64,000 nucleotides of DNA from an uncultured Colwellia sp. GTDB lineage: Bacteria > Pseudomonadota > Gammaproteobacteria > Enterobacterales > Alteromonadaceae. The notes under the pieces are model-generated. The model saw nothing but the letters and a program-made list of their open reading frames with translations. It was not told the DNA's origin and made no database searches. This document shows, in pieces, positions 44,717 to 52,974 of the stretch. A program made the position numbers and the translations under genes. Within the stretch, counting starts at the first letter, position 1. Every line of letters begins with the position of its first letter. The stretch covers positions 62,001 through 126,000 of the forward strand of contig CAJXQM010000004.1 of assembly GCA_913058145.1 (NCBI GenBank). The letters run 5' to 3'.

Positions 44717-45193
44717 TTAATCAACAAAAATTTGCATTTCTTCACCAATTTGCTTGCGCATCTCCATTAATTTTATCGCAGTTTTATGCTGTTTTTTATC
44801 GTCTTCTGTTATAGGAACCCACTGAGGTACATGTTCAGATTGCCCGTTTTGATCAACCGCCACCATAATGACAATACAATGGGTCGTTAAGCGACGATTT
44901 AATGATTTTGGATCACAAGCATTAACTTCTAGTGCTATATGTAGAGAAGAATTACCAGTGTAAATAACTTTGGCTTCTACTTCGACTAAGCTGCCTACAT
45001 GGATAGGGGCAACAAAACGAATTCCACCAGCGTAAGCCGTTACACAATAACGTCCACTCCAACCTGCCGCGCAAGCATAAGCGGCTAAATCAATCCATTT
45101 CATTACCGCACCACCGTGGACTTTTCCGCCAAAATTTACATCTTGCGGCTCAGCTAAAAAACGAAGGGTAATATCCCGTTGTGGTTTGTTCAT
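44717..45193 (-). CDS. Acyl-CoA thioesterase, hotdog fold
   Basis: A 158-residue protein with the hotdog ACOT signature: LRFLAEPQDVNFGGKVHGGAVMKWIDLAAYACA, where the Asn/Asp and the helix are catalytic, and YAGGIRFVAPIHVGSLVEVEAKVIYTG. The family hydrolyses acyl-CoA esters in the cytosol. It lies 98 bases upstream of the nuclease gene; an inverted repeat around AGCTTTGT/ACAAAGCT (44637-44661) separates them. Confidence 0.88.
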   Translation of the reverse strand: MNKPQRDITLRFLAEPQDVNFGGKVHGGAVMKWIDLAAYACAAGWSGRYCVTAYAGGIRFVAPIHVGSLVEVEAKVIYTGNSSLHIALEVNACDPKSLNRRLTTHCIVIMVAVDQNGQSEHVPQWVPITEDDKKQHKTAIKLMEMRKQIGEEMQIFVD

Positions 45194-45424
45194 GGTTTAC
45201 TCTCTTGAGGTTCTATATAGAGGGAAATTTAAAGGGTTAACGTGATATAAGCAAATAATTAATCAGAAAGTGCTCCCTAATTTTTGTATATGGTTATGTG
45301 TTAAATTTCAATGATAGTTGTTTTTATGCTGTTCATGGTAGCTTTAAATGATGATGGAAGGAGTAGAGGTTAGAAAGTTCGCGTATTCATTTGCTGTTTT
45401 TATTGTGTGGATTTTATTATTGAG

Positions 45425-45454
45425 ATAAAAAAGCCTTCCTCAAAGAGAAAGGCT
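45425..45454 (-). terminator. Intrinsic terminator, minus strand
   Basis: AAGCCTT (45430-45436) and AAGGCTT (45448-45454) form the stem. Read on the minus strand the stem is followed by TTTTTTATC. It faces away from hemE and is placed 40 bases behind the stop of the micro-ORF at 45495-45626, implying a minus-strand transcript there. Confidence 0.65.
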
Positions 45455-45494
45455 TGAAATGCTCGCTTTATGGTCTTGTTGAACAAGATTCTTG

Positions 45495-45626
45495 TTATTT
45501 GTTCTTTCTAGCTGCTTTTTTATTTTTGTTTTTATTTTTGTTGTTATTTTTGTTGTTATTTTTGTTGTTATTATTATTAGACTTCCTTGCTAGTGCCGGT
45601 AATTTATAGCAAGGCGTTTCTCTCAC
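45495..45626 (-). CDS. Possible micro-gene: 43-residue Asn/Lys-rich basic peptide
   Basis: From a GTG at 45626 the frame reads MRETPCYKLPALARKS, then a run of N and K built from a 12-base repeat (three copies), and ends KKAARKNK with a stop at 45495. A possible promoter is TTGTAC-N18-TATGCT upstream, and an intrinsic terminator follows. The start has no obvious Shine-Dalgarno and the upstream frame is closed by TAG close by. The non-repetitive N-terminus and the terminator argue for a real transcript. No function can be assigned. Confidence 0.4.
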   Translation of the reverse strand: MRETPCYKLPALARKSNNNNNKNNNKNNNKNKNKNKKAARKNK

Positions 45627-45925
45627 TGCAACAACTTTAATAGAGCATAAGCTCGACTAAACTCTTCGTACAATGGTTTTTTTGATACTGATTCCGCTAA
45701 CTTACTGATTATTAATTTATTTAAATAGAGCTAACCTTGGATGATAGGTTTAAAGTATTTTTAACTTATTATTGATGTTTTGTTGAAGTTACTAAAAGCA
45801 ATTGATTTGGCGCATAGATCCAAAATTGTACCAGTGCTAGAATACGCCGTATAAACTTCTTGTTATCGACATTAATCATGGCAACAAGAGTAAGCAGACA
45901 GTAAATGAATTTAGAGGACTGATTG

Positions 45926-46993
45926 GTGACCGAATTAAAAAATGATACTTATTTACGTGCGTTATTAAAACAACCAGTAGATTACACCCCTGTATGGATG
46001 ATGCGTCAAGCTGGGCGTTATTTACCTGAATATAGAGAAGTACGTAAAGACGCTGGCGATTTTATGTCAGTTTGTCGTGATGCAGACTTAGCTTGTGAAG
46101 TAACTATTCAACCTTTACGACGTTTTAAGCTTGATGCCGCTATTCTTTTTAGTGATATTCTAACTATCCCTGATGCGATGGGTTTAGGCTTATATTTTGA
46201 AACTGGTGAAGGTCCTAAATTTACGAATCCAATTACTTGTAGAGCAGATATTGAAAAAATAGGTATTCCGGATCCAGAAGATGAATTGGGCTATGTCATG
46301 AATGCCGTGCGTACTATTCGCAAAGAATTAAATGGCGAAGTACCATTAATTGGCTTTTCAGGTAGTCCGTGGACCTTAGCAACGTATATGATTGAAGGTG
46401 GTAGTTCAAAAGCTTTTACTAAAATCAAAAAGATGATGTTCTCAGACCCACAAAGTTTACACTTGTTACTTGATAAGTTAGCAGACTCTGTTATTACCTA
46501 TCTTAACGGTCAAATTGCCGCAGGTGCACAATCAGTTATGGTATTTGATACTTGGGGTGGTGTATTATCACCTCGAGATTACAAAGATTTTTCACTACAA
46601 TACATGGCTAAAATAGTTGATGGCTTAACTCGTCATGCAGATGGCCGCAAAGTGCCCGTTACGTTGTTTACTAAAAATGGCGGTATGTGGTTAGAAGATA
46701 TTGTAGCGACAGGCTGTGATGCGGTAGGACTTGATTGGACTATCGATATTGAACAAGCTAAAGCCCGTGTAGGGGATAAAGTTGCTTTGCAAGGGAATAT
46801 GGATCCGTCAATGTTATATGCGCCTTTACCTCGTATAGAGGAAGAAGTATCGAAAATCTTGGCAGGTTTTGGTCACGGCGGTACAGGACACGTGTTTAAC
46901 TTAGGTCACGGTATTCATCCAGACGTTAAACCTGAGCACGCAGGACACTTTATTGAATCGGTACATCGCTTAAGTAAGCAATACCACAAATAA
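45926..46993 (+). CDS. hemE: Uroporphyrinogen decarboxylase
   Basis: A 355-residue enzyme that removes four carboxyl groups from uroporphyrinogen III to give coproporphyrinogen III in haem synthesis. It has [19 protein letters not shown] with the active-site Arg pair, [17 protein letters not shown] with the essential Asp, [19 protein letters not shown] and [14 protein letters not shown] with the conserved His. I use GTG at 45926 rather than TTG three bases earlier: the spacing from AGAGG is 8 bases and the product then begins MTELKND as in E. coli. It is monocistronic. Confidence 0.97.
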   Translation: MTELKNDTYLRALLKQPVDYTPVWMMRQAGRYLPEYREVRKDAGDFMSVCRDADLACEVTIQPLRRFKLDAAILFSDILTIPDAMGLGLYFETGEGPKFTNPITCRADIEKIGIPDPEDELGYVMNAVRTIRKELNGEVPLIGFSGSPWTLATYMIEGGSSKAFTKIKKMMFSDPQSLHLLLDKLADSVITYLNGQIAAGAQSVMVFDTWGGVLSPRDYKDFSLQYMAKIVDGLTRHADGRKVPVTLFTKNGGMWLEDIVATGCDAVGLDWTIDIEQAKARVGDKVALQGNMDPSMLYAPLPRIEEEVSKILAGFGHGGTGHVFNLGHGIHPDVKPEHAGHFIESVHRLSKQYHK

Positions 46994-47012
46994 ATAACTG
47001 TTAATGAAAAAG

Positions 47013-47043
47013 TAGCAAACTCTAAATAGTTTGCTAATTTTCT
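47013..47043 (+). terminator. hemE terminator
   Basis: TAGCAAACT (47013-47021) pairs with AGTTTGCTA (47028-47036), followed by ATTTTCT. It lies 19 bases after the hemE stop. Confidence 0.75.
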
Positions 47044-47052
47044 CAACTGGTA

Positions 47053-47105
47053 CTTCGATCCTTCGATCCTTCGACAAGCTCAGGACTCAGGACTCAGGAC
47101 GAACG
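47053..47105. repeat. Interspersed 'CTTCGAC...CTCAGG' repeat, copy 3
   Basis: Contains CCTTCGAT twice, then CCTTCGACAAGCTCAGGACT, with CAGGACT twice and a final CAGGACGAACG. It shares the CTTCGAC and CTCAGG words with the blocks at 571-674 and 28433-28535. It fills the gap between the hemE terminator and the metJ stop, ending 2 bases before the latter. Confidence 0.8.
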
Positions 47106-47107
47106 CT

Positions 47108-47437
47108 TTAATCTTCATCTTCGTCATAAGTGCTAAAATCAGTAATGCCCTTTTCTTCCAATATGCGACGTACGCTTGCCGGTAGTTTTTCATTATTATC
47201 CTTCGCCAAATCTTCATCATCAGGTAAAGGTTGACCGGTAAAAGCATGTAAAAATGCTTCACATAATAATTCGCTGTTAGTTGCGTGGCGTAAATTATTG
47301 ACTTGGCGTCTAGTCCGTTCATCAGTTAACACTTTCAAAACACGTAAAGGAATCGATACGGTAATTTTTTTTACCTGCTCACTTTTTTTTCCGTGTTCGG
47401 CATAGGGATTTATATATTCGTCATTCCACTGAGCCAT
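47108..47437 (-). CDS. metJ: Methionine repressor MetJ
   Basis: A 109-residue ribbon-helix-helix repressor that uses S-adenosylmethionine as corepressor. The beta strand [40 protein letters not shown] is almost the same as in E. coli, covering the DNA-contacting ribbon and SAM pocket. The acidic C-terminus (FSTYDEDED) is slightly longer. It is divergent from metB with MET boxes in between, so it also represses itself. Confidence 0.97.
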   Translation of the reverse strand: MAQWNDEYINPYAEHGKKSEQVKKITVSIPLRVLKVLTDERTRRQVNNLRHATNSELLCEAFLHAFTGQPLPDDEDLAKDNNEKLPASVRRILEEKGITDFSTYDEDED

Positions 47438-47514
47438 GTTACTTCCTCTATATTATTCTAGTTATCTCATTAATTATAAGATAGATTTTACTGGTTGTTG
47501 AAACTCAGTCAAGT

Positions 47515-47586
47515 AGAAGTTTAGATGTCTAAAAAATCTTGACCTAAATAATCAAAGAGTTTAGAGTTATAGACGTCCAAACATCT
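47515..47586. promoter_or_regulatory. MetJ operators (MET boxes) and metB promoter
   Basis: Octamers like AGACGTCT stand in tandem: AGAAGTTT-AGATGTCT (47515-47530), and AGACGTCC-AAACATCT (47571-47586) with AGAGTTAT before it. Between them TTGACC (47539-47544), 17 bases, TAGAGT (47562-47567) form a plausible metB promoter, whose start would fall in the second operator. MetJ binds two or more adjacent boxes cooperatively, so this spacing explains repression of both metJ and metB. Confidence 0.85.
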
Positions 47587-47643
47587 AAAAAATTCAAGTA
47601 AAAAAAGTCAAGCAAGCAAAGCGATTGAATAAGAGGAATTTAT

Positions 47644-48804
47644 ATGTCGATCAATAAAATTACCACTGCTGCGGTGCAAGCAGGTATTAATACTGACCAA
47701 CACCATGGGGCAGTGGTTGCGCCTATTTATTTATCAAGTACATATTCATTAAAAGGCTTTAATGATAAGCGTGAATTTGACTATTCGCGCACTGGCAACC
47801 CAACGCGTGCTACTTTTGCGCAAGCCATTGCTACACTAGAACAAGGCAGTGTTGGCATTGTTACCAGCACAGGAATGGCGGCGGTACACTTAATATGTCA
47901 GTTATTATCAACAGAGGATTTGGTGGTGATTCCCCATGATTGCTATGGAGGAAGTTTTCGTTTGTTTACCCATCTAGCTAAACGCGACCTATTTAAGTTA
48001 ATTGTGGTTGACCAAAATGATGAAGAAGCCTTAGCAAAGGCGTTAGCGCAAAAGCCTAAATTAGTGTTATTAGAAAGCCCTAGTAATCCACTATTACGTG
48101 TGGTCGATATTGAGCAAGTGACTAAAGCTTGTCATACCGTAGGTGCTTTAGTTGCGGTTGATAATACCTTCTTATCGCCTGCATTACAGCAGCCACTCTT
48201 ATTGGGTGCTGATATTGTCTTTCATTCCACAACCAAATATATTAACGGTCATAGTGATGTTGTTGGCGGCGTCGTCGTTACTAAAGAGCAAGCACTAGGT
48301 GAAGAGTTAGCATGGTGGGCCAATTGTATCGGTATTACGGGCAGTGCTTTTGATAGCTTTTTAGCTTTACGAGGTTTAAAAACCTTACCGGTACGTATTA
48401 AACAGCACCAAGAAAATGCGGTACAAGTGGCTGCTTTTTTAAAGAATCATCCTGCTATTGATGTCGTTTACTATCCAGGATTTACTGATCACCCGGGTCA
48501 TGATATTGCTAAAAAGCAGCAATCAGGTTTTGGTGCTATGTTAAGTTTTGAAGTAACAGGTGGCGTTAATTCAGTGAAAAAATTATTTGATAATTTAACG
48601 TTATTTACCTTAGCGCAATCGTTAGGAGGGGTAGAAAGTTTAATTAGTCATCCGCAGACAATGACTCATGCCGGTATGGATGAAGCAGCAAGACTAGAAG
48701 CGGGTATTAGAGATTCATTGGTGCGTATTTCAGTTGGCATCGAAGATATTGACGATATTTTAGCAGATTTGGCATATGGTTTAGAACAAAGTCAAAATGC
48801 ATAG
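47644..48804 (+). CDS. metB: Cystathionine gamma-synthase
   Basis: A 386-residue PLP enzyme joining O-succinylhomoserine and cysteine to cystathionine. It has YSRTGNPTRATF, the PLP-stacking and phosphate residues in STGMAAVHL, DNTFLSPALQQPLLLGAD with the PLP-binding Asp, and HSTTKYINGHSDVVGG with Schiff-base Lys198. It matches E. coli MetB in length and numbering. metL, which follows metB in E. coli, is not present; a GST gene follows instead. Confidence 0.95.
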   Translation: MSINKITTAAVQAGINTDQHHGAVVAPIYLSSTYSLKGFNDKREFDYSRTGNPTRATFAQAIATLEQGSVGIVTSTGMAAVHLICQLLSTEDLVVIPHDCYGGSFRLFTHLAKRDLFKLIVVDQNDEEALAKALAQKPKLVLLESPSNPLLRVVDIEQVTKACHTVGALVAVDNTFLSPALQQPLLLGADIVFHSTTKYINGHSDVVGGVVVTKEQALGEELAWWANCIGITGSAFDSFLALRGLKTLPVRIKQHQENAVQVAAFLKNHPAIDVVYYPGFTDHPGHDIAKKQQSGFGAMLSFEVTGGVNSVKKLFDNLTLFTLAQSLGGVESLISHPQTMTHAGMDEAARLEAGIRDSLVRISVGIEDIDDILADLAYGLEQSQNA

Positions 48805-48877
48805 TGACAAGTGACAAAAGATGCTCGTTATATTGCAGTGCTTGTTAAGTAACAAAGCAATGATAAGAAGGGTGTAA

Positions 48878-49558
48878 ATGAAAAGCTCTCTAGTTAACAC
48901 TAAAGTTAAACCGAAACTTTGGCATTGTTATAATAGCCGTTCATTACGAGTGTTATGGGCTTTAGAAGAGTTAGGGATCGAATATGATGTGGAAACTATG
49001 GCGTTTCCACCTCGCTATACCGTTGAAAAATATAAAGCGCTGAATAGCTTAGGCACAGTGCCTTTCTTTGTCGATGGAGTAAATGGTGAAATCCAAATGA
49101 CCGAGTCTGTGGCTATTTGTCAATACCTAGGTGAAAAATACCAAAGTACAAATAACATGATACTTTCTGTAGTCGATAGTGATTATGGTGATTATCTTAA
49201 CTGGCTTTATCATAGTGATGCCACCTTAACGTTTCCACAAACATTAGTGTTAAGGTATCGTGCTTTTGCGGCTCAAGGTTGTACTCAGCAAAAAACAGCG
49301 GATGATTATGATGCATGGTTTGCTGCGCGTTTAACGCGCTTGAGCGAACATTTACTTCACCATGAATACTTATGTGCTGAGCGATTTACTATCGCTGATA
49401 TCGCCATTGGATTCTCTTTGCACCTAGCTACGTTGTTGCAGTTAGATGGACACTTTAGCCCTCAAATATCAGCTTACCTGTTGCGATTAAAACACAGACC
49501 TGCATTTCAACGAGCTCAAGCGATAGGTAAAGAACTCGATCCTTTTCCTCAAAAGTAA
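48878..49558 (+). CDS. Glutathione S-transferase family protein
   Basis: A 226-residue GST. The N-terminal thioredoxin-fold domain (KLWHCYNSRSLRVLWALEEL, with Ser likely activating glutathione; GTVPFFVDG cis-Pro; MTESVAICQYL for the gamma-glutamyl group) precedes an all-helical C-terminal domain with the ERFTIADIAIGFSLHL N-capping motif. Substrate unknown. It follows metB by 73 bases and could be read through from it. A perfect hairpin ends the unit. Confidence 0.88.
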   Translation: MKSSLVNTKVKPKLWHCYNSRSLRVLWALEELGIEYDVETMAFPPRYTVEKYKALNSLGTVPFFVDGVNGEIQMTESVAICQYLGEKYQSTNNMILSVVDSDYGDYLNWLYHSDATLTFPQTLVLRYRAFAAQGCTQQKTADDYDAWFAARLTRLSEHLLHHEYLCAERFTIADIAIGFSLHLATLLQLDGHFSPQISAYLLRLKHRPAFQRAQAIGKELDPFPQK

Positions 49559-49561
49559 CAT

Positions 49562-49596
49562 AAAGTAATGAATTGACTAATTCATTACTTTATTTG
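49562..49596. terminator. Terminator between GST and argE
   Basis: AAAGTAATGAATT (49562-49574) pairs perfectly with AATTCATTACTTT (49579-49591) around GACT, and continues ATTTGG. It serves the convergent GST and argE genes; the stem is strong, the U-tract short. Confidence 0.7.
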
Positions 49597-49599
49597 GTA

Positions 49600-50775
49600 T
49601 TAAGTAAGGCAATAACGCTGGATCATTGCTATTAATAATTTTTCTGTTTTATCAATTTCGCTATGGGCTAAAAATTCATTAGGCTGATGTGCTTGGTTAA
49701 TTGAACCTGGGCCTAATACAATCGTTTGGCAACCTAGCTGTTGAATAAAGGGTGCTTCAGTCGCATAATTTACCGCGCAACACGTATGACCACTAATTTC
49801 TTCAGCAATACTTACTAAACACGTTTCATCAGTTGTACATTTTTCTTGTTCAAAACTTGGTGAACTAGGATGTAACTCTTCAAAGCTGATACGGCCAGGG
49901 TACTTCTCAGCTAAGGGCTTTAATGTGTCGCTTAACCAATGCATTAATTCGTCATCAGTCATACCCGGCAACGATCGTAAATCAATATCTAACTCACAAT
50001 AGCCACAAATACGGTTGGCATTATCACCTCCTTTAATGGCACCAAAATTTAAGGTGGGCGCTGGCACATCAAAGGCCTCATTCTTATAGTTTAAGCGGAA
50101 TTTTTCTTGTAGGTTGATGAGTTCGCCAATTACTTGATACATGATTTCAATGGCATTAACGCCCAAACTTGGCTTACTAGAATGGCCAGATTGTCCTTGC
50201 ACACTGACACGATGTGACATATGCCCTTTGTGCATGATGACAGGAATTAAGTTAGTGGGTTCACCAATAATGGCGACATCAGGTTTTATTGCTTGGCTTT
50301 GAGCAAAAAAACGGGCTCCGGCCATGGTCGTTTCTTCTTCGGCAGTTGCTAAAATATATAAGGGTTTCTTTAGCTGTTTAGCATTAAGCCCTTTGCAGGC
50401 TTGTAAAATAAAAGCGAAAAAGCCTTTCATATCACAAGTGCCTAAGCCGTAAAACTTATCATCTTTATTGACTAGACCCATTGGATCGCTTTGCCAGCGG
50501 CTTTCATCAAAAGGAACCGTGTCACTATGACCCGCAAGTAATAAACCGCCTTCACCACTACCAAGTTTGGCAAGTAAATTAAATTTATTCTCACTGTTTT
50601 TATGGGCGCTAGGTACTTTTTGAATATCAATGCTAAAGCCTAACTGCTCAAACCATGCCCCAAGCAGTTGAATAACTTCTAAATTACCTTGATCCCAGCT
50701 AGCTTGAGTTGAGCTAATAGAAGGACAAGCAATCAACTGAGTTAATGATTGGGTGAAATTAGGTAGTTGCGACAT
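49600..50775 (-). CDS. argE: Acetylornithine deacetylase
   Basis: A 391-residue M20-family metallohydrolase converting N-acetylornithine to ornithine. It has the metal ligands GHSDTVPFD, GTCDMKGFFAF, the EEE of ATAEEETTMAGA, and the late His (NQAHQPNEFL). The dimerisation insert lies near 180-290. It is divergent from argC with ARG-box-like sites between. Use of ArgE implies the linear pathway, in which acetyl groups are not recycled, so N-acetylglutamate must be remade each time by ArgA. Confidence 0.95.
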   Translation of the reverse strand: MSQLPNFTQSLTQLIACPSISSTQASWDQGNLEVIQLLGAWFEQLGFSIDIQKVPSAHKNSENKFNLLAKLGSGEGGLLLAGHSDTVPFDESRWQSDPMGLVNKDDKFYGLGTCDMKGFFAFILQACKGLNAKQLKKPLYILATAEEETTMAGARFFAQSQAIKPDVAIIGEPTNLIPVIMHKGHMSHRVSVQGQSGHSSKPSLGVNAIEIMYQVIGELINLQEKFRLNYKNEAFDVPAPTLNFGAIKGGDNANRICGYCELDIDLRSLPGMTDDELMHWLSDTLKPLAEKYPGRISFEELHPSSPSFEQEKCTTDETCLVSIAEEISGHTCCAVNYATEAPFIQQLGCQTIVLGPGSINQAHQPNEFLAHSEIDKTEKLLIAMIQRYCLT

Positions 50776-50795
50776 AAAACTATTCCGGAAATATA

Positions 50796-50846
50796 CTTGA
50801 ATAAAAGATCAAATAGTTATGCTTAATAGTTGCATAACTATCCATT
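50796..50846. promoter_or_regulatory. Candidate ArgR operators between argE and argC
   Basis: Two 18-base sites resemble the ARG box consensus (TGAAT-W4-ATTCA core): TGAATAAAAGATCA at 50798-50811 (8 of 10 core bases) and TGCATAACTATCCA at 50831-50844 (8 of 10). They lie 33 bases apart, near the argE start and upstream of argC. ArgR with arginine would repress both directions. Confidence 0.5.
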
Positions 50847-51058
50847 AACTGATAAATTGCTATTATATTATAGTGTAAATAACCTGTTTTCATAAGGCTA
50901 CTTTTTTAATAAGGCACAGTGTAATGCTAATTGTTCAAGAAATACGACGACGATAGAGAATTTTTTATTATCTCTTGAATGCTTTAGTTATAAGAGGTAG
51001 TTATTCCCTGATAAAAAACATATCGTTATTGTTTATTTGAATATTAAGGTATTTGATT

Positions 51059-52096
51059 GTGTCAAAAGTTATTAAGGTTGCCGTGATCGGCGCAAGTGGT
51101 TATGCAGGTGCTGAATTAGTTGGTTTACTATGCAAGCACGATAAAGTTTCAATACAACATTTAGTTGTGTCGGAAAACTCTACTTCCTGTGGAAAACCTT
51201 TTAGCGAGTTACATGGTCGCTGGCAGGGGATATGTGATATACCCCTGCAGTCTTTTTCTAAGGAATGGTTTGAGGCTTCTGCCAAAGAACTTGATGTTGT
51301 TTTTTTTGCTACTCCCCATGAATTTAGTGCCGATTGGGCGCATGCTTTTGTTGAGGCAGGCGTAAAAGTATTTGATCTTTCTGGTGGCTTTAGACTTAAA
51401 GACCCACAAGATTATCCAACGTTCTATGGTTTTGAACATGCTAATATAGAAGCGCTATCAAGTGCTAAATACGGCTTAGCCGAGTGGCATCAAGACGATA
51501 TTGCGAGTACAAATTTAATTGCCGTTCCGGGTTGTTATCCAACCGCGAGTTTACTTTCCCTTAAGCCTATCACCAGTAACCACTTTCATATTGAAAACTC
51601 ACTTATTGTAATCAATGGAATTAGTGGTGTTAGTGGTGCCGGTAGAAGTGCCTCTTTGGCCACTAACTTTAACGAAGTTAGTTTAAAGCCATACAATATT
51701 TTACAGCACAGACATCAACCTGAAATATCTCAAGAAGCCAATGCTCAGGTAATATTTAATCCCCATTTAGCGCCTTATACAAGAGGTTTATTGGCAACAG
51801 TGACTTTACAGTTAAAAACGGAAATTACCGCTAAACAAGTCGCAGAAGCATTTGAACAAGCCTATGCCGATAAGCCATTGGTGAGACTTGTTAAAGCTTG
51901 GCCACAAATTGGCAATGTTGCCAATACCCCATTCGCTGATGTACATTGGCAACTTGATGAAGAAAAACATGTGCTTGTGGTAAGTTGTGCGATTGATAAT
52001 TTATTGAAAGGTGCGGCATCACAGGCTTTACAATGTTTTAACATTTCGCTTGGTTTACCAAGTGAGTATAGTTTGCTACCCAGTAAAATCGCATAA
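51059..52096 (+). CDS. argC: N-acetyl-gamma-glutamyl-phosphate reductase
   Basis: A 345-residue NADPH-dependent reductase, third step of arginine synthesis. It has the Rossmann start VIKVAVIGASGYAGAELVGLL and the catalytic cysteine in AVPGCYPTASLL; GISGVSGAGRS and HRHQPEISQ complete the active site. I use GTG at 51059 because AAGG lies 8 bases upstream and MSKVIKVAVIG is the natural N-terminus; a TTG six bases earlier is possible. It starts the argCBFGH(A)A operon. Confidence 0.96.
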   Translation: MSKVIKVAVIGASGYAGAELVGLLCKHDKVSIQHLVVSENSTSCGKPFSELHGRWQGICDIPLQSFSKEWFEASAKELDVVFFATPHEFSADWAHAFVEAGVKVFDLSGGFRLKDPQDYPTFYGFEHANIEALSSAKYGLAEWHQDDIASTNLIAVPGCYPTASLLSLKPITSNHFHIENSLIVINGISGVSGAGRSASLATNFNEVSLKPYNILQHRHQPEISQEANAQVIFNPHLAPYTRGLLATVTLQLKTEITAKQVAEAFEQAYADKPLVRLVKAWPQIGNVANTPFADVHWQLDEEKHVLVVSCAIDNLLKGAASQALQCFNISLGLPSEYSLLPSKIA

Positions 52097-52123
52097 AGAC
52101 CCACGGGAAATAAGAGAAAAGAC

Positions 52124-52903
52124 ATGAGTAATCCTAAACCTTTAGTTATAAAAATAGGCGGAGCCATCTTAGAGAAAAAAGATGCACTCAATAATTTATT
52201 ATCCGTGATAACCAAGCTAAAGACTGATGCCAAAGTTGTTCTAGTGCATGGCGGTGGTTGTGTCGTTGATGACATGCTAGCGCAAGCGGGTTTTACCACC
52301 GTTAAAAAGCAGGGTTTGAGAGTAACACCTAAAGAGCAAGTAGGCTTAATTACAGGCGCATTGGCGGGTACGGTCAATAAATCTATAGTCGCTACGGCAA
52401 ATAGTATGAACTTACCTGCGGTGGGATTATCGTTAACTGATGGTGATATGATTCATTGTCGCTTATCACCTCAAGATTTAGGCCAAGTAGGTCTTCCTAG
52501 TGCAAAAAATAGTGTATTATTAGATGCCTTATTAAATAGTCATTTTCTACCGGTTATTTCCTCTATTGGCGCTTTGCCTAATGGTGACTTAGTTAATGTG
52601 AATGCTGATGATGCCGCGGTTGCTATTTGTCAGTTGTTAAACGCACAATTATTGTTATTGACTGACGTTAATGGCGTTAAAGGGGCTAATGGCGAGTATT
52701 TATCTAGTCTAAATAGTGAGCAAGCAAATACACTAATTGAGCAGGGTGTTATTGCGGGTGGTATGACCGCTAAAGTTAATGCAGCCTTACAGGCGGCGAA
52801 TCAATTACGACGAAGTATCGCGGTTGCCAGCTGGCAATCGCCAGAGCAAATTATGCAATTGCTTGATGGTCAGGGTGTCGGAACACAAATACAGCCTGAT
52901 TAG
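52124..52903 (+). CDS. argB: Acetylglutamate kinase
   Basis: A 259-residue amino acid kinase that phosphorylates N-acetylglutamate. KPLVIKIGGAILEKKD and VLVHGGGCVVDDML form the nucleotide and substrate loops; NVNADDAAVAICQLL and GVIAGGMTAKVNAALQA hold the conserved Asp and Lys. It lacks the N-terminal helix of arginine-inhibited kinases, so control probably acts at ArgA, as in E. coli. It lies 27 bases after argC. Confidence 0.96.
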   Translation: MSNPKPLVIKIGGAILEKKDALNNLLSVITKLKTDAKVVLVHGGGCVVDDMLAQAGFTTVKKQGLRVTPKEQVGLITGALAGTVNKSIVATANSMNLPAVGLSLTDGDMIHCRLSPQDLGQVGLPSAKNSVLLDALLNSHFLPVISSIGALPNGDLVNVNADDAAVAICQLLNAQLLLLTDVNGVKGANGEYLSSLNSEQANTLIEQGVIAGGMTAKVNAALQAANQLRRSIAVASWQSPEQIMQLLDGQGVGTQIQPD

Positions 52904-52974
52904 CATCTTATAACCCTCTCGAATAAAATATACGAGGGTGTGAACGTAATAAAAATTTTTAAAAGAAGATACCA

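Larger units (their letters stand above)
45194..45925. other. Gene-poor region upstream of hemE
   Basis: In these 732 bases I see, left to right, a 26-codon hydrophobic plus-strand frame (45348-45428, starting MMMEG, no Shine-Dalgarno in position), a minus-strand terminator (45430-45454), and a minus-strand Asn/Lys-rich micro-ORF (45495-45626). Beyond these lies an unassigned A+T-rich stretch to the hemE leader. AGAGG at 45913-45917 is the hemE ribosome-binding site. Confidence 0.5.

Noticed and set aside
47080-47322. 80-codon minus-strand ORF overlapping metJ
   Set aside because: Shadow in another frame of the clearly identified metJ.
51862-52377. 171-codon minus-strand ORF across argC-argB
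   Set aside because: It is the antisense shadow of two confidently identified genes.
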